Below are positions 57,594-64,000 of a stretch of 64,000 bases of DNA, in pieces. Positions within the stretch are counted from its first letter, which is position 1, and each line of letters opens with the position of its first letter. A program made the position numbers and the translations under genes. The notes under the pieces were generated by a model. That model had not been told where the DNA came from. It searched no databases and saw nothing but the letters and a program-made list of their open reading frames with translations. The stretch covers positions 58,830 through 122,829 of the forward strand of contig JAFLDO010000007.1 in the NCBI GenBank assembly GCA_017302455.1, given 5' to 3'. This stretch comes from Accumulibacter sp. (GTDB lineage: Bacteria; Pseudomonadota; Gammaproteobacteria; Burkholderiales; Rhodocyclaceae).

Positions 57594-58646
57594 TCAAAGC
57601 AGCCAGTTGAACACGTAGCCGACCAGCAGAATGCCGGTGGCGACGACGCCGGCGAAGGTCGCGATCAGGGTCGGCTTGAGCGCTTTGCGGAGGATGATCA
57701 TTTCCGGTGCCGACAGACCGATCACCGCCATCATGAAGGCGAGGACAGTACCCAGCGCCGCCCCCTTGCCGATCAGGGCCTCGACGATCGGAATGATTCC
57801 CGCGGCGTTGGTATACATCGGTACCCCGAGCAGAACCGCGGCCGGCACCGCCCACCAGACATCGCGGCCCATGAACGAGGCCATGAAGTCCTCCGGCACA
57901 TAGCCGTGGATTCCCGCACCCAGGGCAATCCCGCCCAGCACGTAGGGCCACACCTTGCCGACGATCTCGCGCACGTGCGCGGCGCCAGCCTGCAGACGCT
58001 CCAGCCAGGAAATCTGCTCACCGGCGGTTTGTGCCACCTGTCCGGCGAGGATCTTCTGCACCCAGTCCTCGAGGAAACGCTCCATCTTCAGCTTGCCGAT
58101 CACCAGGCCGGCGACGATGGCCACCAGCAGCCCCAGGCCGAGGTAAAGCGCGGCCACCTTCCAGCCGAACATGCCGAAAAGCAGTACCAGCGCGATTTCA
58201 TTGACCATCGGCGCCGAGATCAGGAAGGACAAAGTCACGCCGAGCGGCACACCAGCCGAGAGAAAGCCGATGAACAGGGGCACCGCCGAGCACGAGCAGA
58301 ACGGCGTGACGATGCCCAGGGTGGCCGCCAGCACATTGCCGATGCCCTCGCGTCGGCCGGAAAGCAGCGCCCGCGTGCGCTCCGGCGAAAAGAAGGTCTG
58401 GATGACGCCCATCACGAAAACGATGCCGGTGAGGAGCAGCAGCACCTTGGGGGTATCGTAGAAGAAGAAGTGGACGGCCTCGCCGAAAGCCGTCGCGCGG
58501 GAAAGGCCCAGGGCGCCGACCAGCGCATCGGCAAAGGCGGCGAGCTGGCTGTAGGCGGCCACCCAGAGGGCGCCGCCAAGGACAAGGCCGACCAGCCAGG
58601 TGGTGAGCCTGGAACTGGCGCTCCTGTCGATCGCCGAAAGATTCAT
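57594..58646 (-). CDS. Permease of the PF03773 (DUF318/ArsP-like) family
   Basis: A 350-residue membrane protein with about 8-10 hydrophobic segments. The ATG at 58646 starts MNLSAIDRSASSRL just before the first helix. The family signature PFCSCSAVPLFIGFLSAGVPLG and the second repeat MYTNAAGIIPIVEALIGKG are present. Related proteins include ArsP, an exporter of trivalent organoarsenicals, but most members have no known substrate. It is followed by a CxxC thioredoxin-like gene. No ArsR-like regulator is adjacent. Confidence 0.92.
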   Translation of the reverse strand: MNLSAIDRSASSRLTTWLVGLVLGGALWVAAYSQLAAFADALVGALGLSRATAFGEAVHFFFYDTPKVLLLLTGIVFVMGVIQTFFSPERTRALLSGRREGIGNVLAATLGIVTPFCSCSAVPLFIGFLSAGVPLGVTLSFLISAPMVNEIALVLLFGMFGWKVAALYLGLGLLVAIVAGLVIGKLKMERFLEDWVQKILAGQVAQTAGEQISWLERLQAGAAHVREIVGKVWPYVLGGIALGAGIHGYVPEDFMASFMGRDVWWAVPAAVLLGVPMYTNAAGIIPIVEALIGKGAALGTVLAFMMAVIGLSAPEMIILRKALKPTLIATFAGVVATGILLVGYVFNWLL

Positions 58647-58887
58647 GCTTTGACTCCAAATGCGTGTGGCACTGTGTTTGACGATGGTCGCGAGGATCCT
58701 GGCTTCTGCTTCAGGAGACGATGGAAGGGTGAAAACGACGCACTTTTCCGCGGAGGGAGATACTCGCCACGCCTGTCCGGCAGAATCCACGCCTCGCGCC
58801 GTCAGTCGGCCTGCGGGTGAACGGCGTGATCCGCACTTCTCGTCGCCCATGATACGCTTGTCGGATTATCGATTGGAGCCGCCAGGA

Positions 58888-59460
58888 ATGAACCGTCCGT
58901 CATCTGCCTGCTGTCTGTTGGCCCTGCTGCTGGGCCTTGCCTCCACTCCGACGCTGGCGCAAGCCGGCAAGGATTTGTCCTGGGAGTACAAAGACTGGCA
59001 TTCGTCCACCGAGAGCAGTGGCAAGGGTAAGAAAACCTGCCAGGCGTCAACCGGCGGCGACGGCGACGACTTCCTGGTCGTCTCGGCAACGCCGGGCGGC
59101 GACATCTCGATTTACTACCGGGAACAGACCTATCGCGGCACCAAGCCGGCCCTGGCAAAAACCGACGCGATTTCGTTCAGACTGGACGACAAGAAACAAT
59201 CGGTATTCGCCGACGCGCTGGTGACACTCGACGTTGACGCCGAGGGAATCCCCATCGCCATCGCTGGCCTGCCGAGCGGCGACTCGCCGGCAATGGTCGC
59301 CGCGATGCGCTCCGCCACCAGCGTGACGGTGTGGCGGGAAAACCCGCGAACGCGCAAGGCGGCGGCGGTGCACAAGTTCTCGCTGGCCGGCTTCACCGCC
59401 AACTTTCTCAAGCTGGCGGAGTGGTGCGGATTCGACCCGAACCGGCTGAAGACACCGTGA
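58888..59460 (+). CDS. Exported protein of unknown function
   Basis: A 190-residue protein with a signal peptide (MNRPSSACCLLALLLGLASTPTLA). The ATG at 58888 has GGAG 9 bases upstream; an ATG at 58850 in frame is also possible. The mature part is mixed alpha/beta with two Cys likely to form a disulfide (KKTCQAS near 50 and AEWCGFD near 180). The end FSLAGFTANFLKLAEWC slightly resembles invasion-associated locus B (IalB) proteins, but I would not assign it. It is divergent from the permease and stands alone. Confidence 0.75.
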   Translation: MNRPSSACCLLALLLGLASTPTLAQAGKDLSWEYKDWHSSTESSGKGKKTCQASTGGDGDDFLVVSATPGGDISIYYREQTYRGTKPALAKTDAISFRLDDKKQSVFADALVTLDVDAEGIPIAIAGLPSGDSPAMVAAMRSATSVTVWRENPRTRKAAAVHKFSLAGFTANFLKLAEWCGFDPNRLKTP

Positions 59461-60342
59461 GGCCGGAGGGAGTGAGAAGGTGAAGGGCGCAACCGATGCG
59501 TGACCAGCCGACGCGGGAAGCAGGGCTTTTCCGGTAATGGGTACCGCTGGGCCATGATGTCTGGTTGGCGCCGCATGGGGACCGTCGATCGAGCGTCCAC
59601 CAGGGGCGCGGTGCTGACCGCTGGCGGGACGGTCGGTTCAACGATGGCCGGTCGGACCGTTGCCGCTACTTCCCGTTGTTGATGCCTCAAGCTGGCGAAG
59701 GATCTCTTTCGAGCAAATGCGGTGACGGCTGACGACCATCGGCAGACGAGGGCGACTTTTCCCCGAAGCCGACCTTGACTGCGGGCGATCAACCTTGAGG
59801 GGGCATTCGGCTGGGGATGCCAGTTCTCTCGCCTGAGGGACCGTCACGCTTGGGAAAGCTGTCAGTGGGTGTAGCATGGTGTCGGTCGGCAACCGGCCAT
59901 CTGCGGTCATTAGACATGCCACCTCAAGTCTATCCTGACGGTCTGCACCCAGCGGGACAGCAGTCACCCTCGTCGCATTGGTTTTATTTCCCGTTCTTGG
60001 CTCCGTTTCAGTGGTGGTCGCGTGCCGGAGCGAGCCCCAGCCGAACTAGCGCCAGCACCTTTTCTTCTCCTAAGACACGCAAACTGGAGTCTCCTGCTCT
60101 TTCATGAACGCCTGGCTTGCGCGCGGGGTTGGGAAGCTGATTAGCAATGAAACGCAGCCACGCCAACCTGGTGAGGTACCCGAAGCCCATTCTGTCCCCA
60201 TCTCACCACGGAGGACCGTGTTATGGTGTCTCAGGAGCCGCCGGTGGGCCGCCCCCGTGACGTTGCACTCGGTGGCTGACGATCATTGCGGATCAGGCCT
60301 TTTCTTGCACCGATTCCATTGCTGGCATAAGATTTGGTTGTC
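59461..60342. other. 882-bp gene-poor region
   Basis: No convincing gene. Frames on both strands are short, with Arg/Ser/Pro-rich translations and no ribosome-binding sites, and stops are more frequent than in the coding neighbours. Composition is a little less GC-rich near 59850-60120. It could be a decayed gene or mobile element remnant, but no terminal repeats or transposase motif are visible. Confidence 0.4.
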
Positions 60343-62655
60343 ATGTCATCCCGATTTCTTCCAAGCGTGTCCGTCTGCCTGCTCCGGGCGATTGTCATCG
60401 CGGCACTCTGCCTTTGCAGTGCCAAGGCGCAACAGGAACCACCGCAACCGGGGCTGTTTGAAATGCTCGGCAAGCTCCTTCAGCCCCGACAGCAAGCCGC
60501 GGCTGACACGACCGAGGAAGCCAGGGCCGCGACGCCGGGATCCCAAGGCGAGTCAGCGGAAAAGCAGGCGGTAGGCGTTGGCCAGTCGGGCAAGCGGCTT
60601 GCGCTGGTGATTGGCAACGACGCCTACCAGAACGTCAGCAAACTGGAAAAGGCCGGCAGCGACGCAACGACCATGGCGCGCGAACTCAAGGCGGCCGGGT
60701 TCGAAGTACTGCTGCACCGCAATCTCAACTACCGTGGCATGGTCAAGGCGATCGAAACCCTCTCGAACAGCATCACCGGGGGTGACCAGGTCGTGGTGTT
60801 CTTTGCCGGACACGGCGTGCAGATCAAGACCGGCAGCTACCTGTTACCCATTGATATAGAAGCCAGCAGCGAAAGTGAAGTCGAGAAGACCGCCTACGGG
60901 CTGGCCGACCTGACGGACAAGCTCAGCGAAGCCAGGGCGTCCTTCGCGCTGGTGATCGTCGACGCCTGCCGCGACAACCCGCTTAAATCCCGGGGCCGCA
61001 GCGTCGGCAGCACGCGCGGACTGGGCCCGATCGAACCGCCAAAGGGCCAAATGGTGGTTTACTCCGCCAGCAAAGGCCAGCAGGCACTGGACCGTCTGAG
61101 TGACCGCGACAGCAACCCCAACGGTGTCTTTACCCGGGAATTCGTCGCCCGGATGAAGCGACGCGGCATGCGCATCGAAGATCTGGTGCGGGAAGTCCAG
61201 GATGCCGTCGAAGAGCTGGCGCGCACGGTCAGCCACGAGCAGAGACCGGCGCTGTACAACGAAGCGCGGGGCAATTTCTACTTCTATGGGCCGACCACGG
61301 TGCAGGTCGCGCCGCAAGTCAGCGGGGCTGCTGCCCCGGCGAGAACGCCAGCCGAGATTGAAGACAGCTACTGGAACACGATCAAGGATGACCGTGATAG
61401 CGTTGGCTTCGAGGAATACCTCAAGCAATACCCGAAAGGCCGCTACGCCGGCCAGGCGCGAGCCACCTTGAACAGACTCAAGGCCGAGGCCCGCCGCTCC
61501 GCCGCAACCGCCGCTGTGCCCACACCGGCGCTCCCGCCGGTCATTGACGACCCCGAAACCCTGTTCTGGAACGAAGTGAAAGCCAGCGGCGCCAGGGAGT
61601 ACCTCGACGCCTACCTCAGGCAGTACCCCAGGGGCAAGTATCTCGCGCTGGCGAAGATCGAACTGAAGCAGCTCGACGACCGCGACCGCGAGCAGCGACT
61701 CAGGGAGGGGGCGGAGAAACAGCAGGCGGCGGAACGCGAACGGCAGGAAGCGCAACGCACCGAACAGACTGCGTGGGACGAAGCCAAGGTCGCCGCCAGC
61801 GTCGCCGCTCATGGCGCCTACCTGGAGCGCTACCCCAGGGGGCGCTACGTGGCGCTGGCACAAGCCGCGCAGCAGAAACTGCAACGCGAAGCGGGCGAGC
61901 GGGAGAAACAGGAAGCGGCGAAGCGGCGGCGGGAGCAGGTTGAAGCCGTCCAGCGCGATGATGCCGTGCAATGGAGGCGCATGTTCGAGACAGAGGGCGA
62001 GGAAGGGGTGCGGTCTTATCTTGACAAACACCCGACCAAGATCGACGAACTCAAGACGTTGGCCCGTAGGGGAAACGCCGATGCCCAGGCGGACTTGGCA
62101 CGGATGTACGTTGAAGGATGGGGTGTACCGAAAGATGATTCCGATGGGCTGCGATGGGCGCGCAGCGCGGCCGATCAAGGAAACAGTCGAGGACAAAACA
62201 CTCTCGGGTACGCCTATTTCAACGGTATTGGCGTAGCCAAGGATGAGGTGGAGGCGGTTAAATGGTATCGGAAGGCGGCCGAGCAGGGAAATGCTAGGGG
62301 GCAATTGAATCTCGGGTACGCCTATTTCAAGGGTATCGGCGTAGCCAAGAATGAGGTGGAGGCGGTTAAATGGTATCGGAAGGCGGCCGAGCAGGGAGAT
62401 GCTACGGGGCAATTGAAACTCGGGGTCGCGTATAAGACAGGTACCGGCGTAGCCAAGAATGAGGTAGAGGCGGTCAAGTGGTCTCGAAAGGCGGCGGAGC
62501 AGGGAAATGCTGACGGGCAATGGTTCTTAGGTTACGCCTATTTCCACGGTATCGGCCTTGCCAAGGATGAGGTGGAGGCGGTCAAGTGGTTTCGAAAGGC
62601 GGCGGAGCAGGGCCACCAAACCGCAATAGACAGGCTCCGAGCGATCTCACGGTGA
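60343..62655 (+). CDS. Secreted caspase-like (peptidase C14) protein with five Sel1 repeats
   Basis: A 770-residue protein starting at ATG 60343; a TTG nine bases earlier is the only alternative. Signal peptide is about 1-29 (ALCLCSAKA). About 85-320 is a caspase domain: RLALVIGNDAYQNVSKLEKAGSDA, catalytic His in VVFFAGHGVQ, catalytic Cys in VIVDACRDNP, and the VYSASKGQ strand. The middle (about 340-560) has three spaced copies of a WxxVKxSxxxxxYLxxYPxGxYxxLA type unit and a Glu/Gln/Arg coiled coil. The C-terminus has five 36-residue Sel1 repeats. The dyad is intact, so proteolysis, probably after Arg/Lys as in metacaspases, is expected. The partner and target are unknown. Confidence 0.92.
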   Translation: MSSRFLPSVSVCLLRAIVIAALCLCSAKAQQEPPQPGLFEMLGKLLQPRQQAAADTTEEARAATPGSQGESAEKQAVGVGQSGKRLALVIGNDAYQNVSKLEKAGSDATTMARELKAAGFEVLLHRNLNYRGMVKAIETLSNSITGGDQVVVFFAGHGVQIKTGSYLLPIDIEASSESEVEKTAYGLADLTDKLSEARASFALVIVDACRDNPLKSRGRSVGSTRGLGPIEPPKGQMVVYSASKGQQALDRLSDRDSNPNGVFTREFVARMKRRGMRIEDLVREVQDAVEELARTVSHEQRPALYNEARGNFYFYGPTTVQVAPQVSGAAAPARTPAEIEDSYWNTIKDDRDSVGFEEYLKQYPKGRYAGQARATLNRLKAEARRSAATAAVPTPALPPVIDDPETLFWNEVKASGAREYLDAYLRQYPRGKYLALAKIELKQLDDRDREQRLREGAEKQQAAERERQEAQRTEQTAWDEAKVAASVAAHGAYLERYPRGRYVALAQAAQQKLQREAGEREKQEAAKRRREQVEAVQRDDAVQWRRMFETEGEEGVRSYLDKHPTKIDELKTLARRGNADAQADLARMYVEGWGVPKDDSDGLRWARSAADQGNSRGQNTLGYAYFNGIGVAKDEVEAVKWYRKAAEQGNARGQLNLGYAYFKGIGVAKNEVEAVKWYRKAAEQGDATGQLKLGVAYKTGTGVAKNEVEAVKWSRKAAEQGNADGQWFLGYAYFHGIGLAKDEVEAVKWFRKAAEQGHQTAIDRLRAISR
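62074..62613 (+). repeat. Five tandem 108-bp units encoding Sel1 repeats
   Basis: In-frame 36-codon repeats at the end of the caspase gene, each ending in a WxRKAAEQG-type pattern. Units 2 and 3 are nearly identical in DNA over more than 70 bases, and units 4 and 5 differ a little more, which points to recent duplication. Confidence 0.93.
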
Positions 62656-63052
62656 CGCGGACTTCGATAAACAGAAGCGCAGCGGCAGCTGCTTTGCTTG
62701 TTGACCTCTTCAACGACGAAAACCGAAGGGAAGGCGTCGCTGATATCAATGACCGCGCAGTCGGCAAAGCGGTCTTGGCTATGTGAATGGCAACAGGCGG
62801 TTTTGGGTCGCTTACCGTCAGAAAACCACAAGAAGGGAGTGGCCGCTGATGCTCTGGACGGGCCGCCCAGACGCGCGTCGGCCGAGGCCGAGCGCCAACG
62901 GCCCGATCAGACCGAGACCAGTCGTTCAGGGTCATGAGGCCACTCGCAGCCACGGACCCGTTGCCGCCATTCAGCCTTCATGCGATCTGCCGTTCCCCGC
63001 CCAGGCCCAACGCCGCTCGAGAGCGATGCGGCGGAGCGAGTTGTCGGTTCGC
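62656..63052. other. 397-bp spacer, no gene seen
   Basis: Between the convergent caspase and hydrolase genes. No frame has family character and no terminator-like hairpin with a T-run was found. Confidence 0.4.
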
Positions 63053-63901
63053 CTAGAACGGCGTGTTCCTTGCCGCCTTGAACTTGGCCGATACGTTGCC
63101 GGCGAGCTCGATATTGTCCGGGTCAAGGATCATCACCGGTGCCCCAGGCTGGAAGTTGAACTTGGCGAGGTCCATCCAGATCACGTTGGGCGTTGTGGTC
63201 AGTTCGAAGAAATAGCGACGGTTCGTGAGGTCGATCGCGGTGCGGTACTCCGTGTTGTACAGGGTGCCCGGCGCATTGTTCGGCGCGCCGAAAGGTACTG
63301 AGGCATTGCGGGCGATGGCAAGGATTCCCGCGATGGCCTCGCGCTCGGATCTGGGCTCGGGCAGCATTTGCAGGTAGTAGGCCGAGCGGACGAAGCGGTC
63401 GCGCGGGTCGACGTTGCCCGGCAGTGGTGTCTGGCGCGTCGCGTTGGTGAAGTCATAGCGAGCCAGATTGGCCAACTGTTCGTCATAGGTCGGATCGTTG
63501 GTCATCACGCGATACTGGCGACCATGATGTACCACCGGCTTGCCGCCAATGTATTCGATGATCGCCGATTCGCCGGCGGCGTCCTCGATGGCGAGGTGGA
63601 CAGTCGCCTTGACGCCGTGCACGGCCACCATCACCGGCTGTATGCCCTTCATCAACTCCAGCGCTTCGCCAACGCTCGCCGCGTTGTCGAGCAGGTACTG
63701 GCCCCAGAGTCCGGCGTGCACCCCGAGCTTGCTCGTGTCGCGCGGACCGAAATCGGTTGCGTTCAGATAGAGCATGTGGATCGCGAAGCCTCTTTCATTC
63801 ACACCGTCGGCCGTGCCGACGCCGTAGATGGTCGTGACCACACTGCCATGTTTGGAGGTCCAGCGTGCGGGGTTGTTACGTCCCGCGATATCTGGAACTC
63901 T
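63053..63901 (-). pseudogene. N-terminally truncated choloylglycine hydrolase-family gene
   Basis: The frame gives about 283 codons of a linear amide C-N hydrolase (PF02275 type): RWTSKHGSVVTTIYGVGTADGVNERGF, HLAIEDAAGESAIIEYIGGKPVVHHG, RVMTNDPTYDEQLANL, RDRFVRSAYYLQMLPEP, DLTNRRYFFELTTTPN. In the family the mature protein starts with a nucleophilic Cys about 60-80 residues before the WTSKHGSV region. Here a TGA lies at 63902-63904, just 13 codons before that region, and neither the Cys nor its signal peptide is found in any frame up to the window edge about 100 bases away. A GTG at 63841 could start a 262-residue protein, but it would be inactive. A frameshift or insertion with the 5' part outside the window is possible. 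Confidence 0.7.
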
Positions 63902-63938
63902 TCAACCCGAGCCATTCGAGGTTGAGATGATGGCAAAG

Positions 63939-63983
63939 TCCCACGCTGACGCCGGAAGAAGAGGTTCCGGCGTCAGCGTGGGA
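63939..63983. repeat. Perfect 19-bp inverted repeat with 7-base loop
   Basis: TCCCACGCTGACGCCGGAA (63939-63957) and its exact complement (63965-63983) flank GAAGAGG. No T-run follows on either strand, so it is not a typical Rho-independent terminator. It lies 38 bases from the point where the hydrolase gene breaks off and may be a terminator of a gene to the right or a mobile-element end. Confidence 0.85.
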
Positions 63984-64000
63984 CGAGAGGGCTAGAAGGG

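Noticed and set aside
59638..59967. Minus-strand frame of 109 codons in the gene-poor region
   Set aside because: No ribosome-binding site, no motif, no hydrophobic or coiled-coil pattern; likely a chance frame.
60104..60574. Plus-strand frame overlapping the start of the caspase gene in another frame
   Set aside because: Most of it is out-of-frame reading of the caspase signal peptide region; no ribosome-binding site.

Overview
The window is GC-rich, densely coding DNA from a Gram-negative betaproteobacterium. The best fit is the Rhodocyclaceae, possibly a Candidatus Accumulibacter-type lineage. This is inferred from the mix of a PEP-CTERM sorting signal, a sigma54-linked assimilatory nitrate cluster carrying a YbiB-like gene and a PP2C/kinase fusion, a paaN-type phenylacetate cluster, c-di-GMP enzymes and a secreted caspase-Sel1 protein. 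No 16S, tRNA or other marker RNA was seen, so the taxonomy is an inference.

Layout. (1) 1-9.6 kb, minus strand: a tightly packed signalling operon. It encodes a TonB-dependent receptor, a YfiR-type periplasmic protein, a membrane hybrid histidine kinase, a REC-PAS-GGDEF-EAL protein, a GGDEF protein and a PAS-GGDEF-hemerythrin protein that runs off the left edge. (2) 9.8-19.1 kb: a MATE exporter, a phenylacetate-CoA ligase, a secreted DUF3300/DUF2950 pair, an ABC exporter, a two-HKD phospholipase D-like protein with a His-rich tail and a small exported protein. (3) 19.2-21.5 kb: an MscK-like channel. (4) 21.8-33.5 kb: assimilatory nitrate metabolism in two minus-strand operons. One is nirB-nirD-nitrate transporter-PP2C/kinase; the other is nitrate reductase-ybiB-Nudix. 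Each leading gene is preceded by an excellent sigma54 (-24/-12) promoter. A CsgG-like lipoprotein gene and a YffB/ArsC-like gene lie between them on the plus strand. (5) 34.0-40.7 kb: rpmB-rpmG with promoter and terminator, a DAHP synthase, a hybrid histidine kinase with an HD-GYP response regulator, and a 53-residue PEP-CTERM protein. (6) 40.8-43.7 kb: a SLATT-like two-TM protein, a papain-family peptidase and a chagasin-type cysteine peptidase inhibitor. (7) 44.2-55.0 kb: an alpha/beta hydrolase, then a phenylacetate-type catabolic cluster. Thiolase, PaaI, PaaH, PaaG and PaaN are on the minus strand. An R2-like diiron protein, a ferredoxin reductase, PaaX and PaaY are on the plus strand. (8) 55.1-59.5 kb: a tail-specific protease, a CxxC thioredoxin-like protein with a PF03773-type permease, and an exported protein. 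(9) 59.5-64 kb: a gene-poor stretch, a caspase-Sel1 protein, and an N-terminally truncated choloylglycine hydrolase-family gene next to a perfect 19-bp inverted repeat.

The two most interesting units are the phenylacetate cluster and the SLATT/papain/chagasin group. The first has the downstream beta-oxidation and regulatory genes, but where paaABCDE would be expected it carries one RNR-R2-like diiron protein plus one plant-type ferredoxin-FAD-NAD reductase. The second looks like a protease-inhibitor pair associated with a membrane effector family known from conflict systems. Functions beyond family membership are inference.
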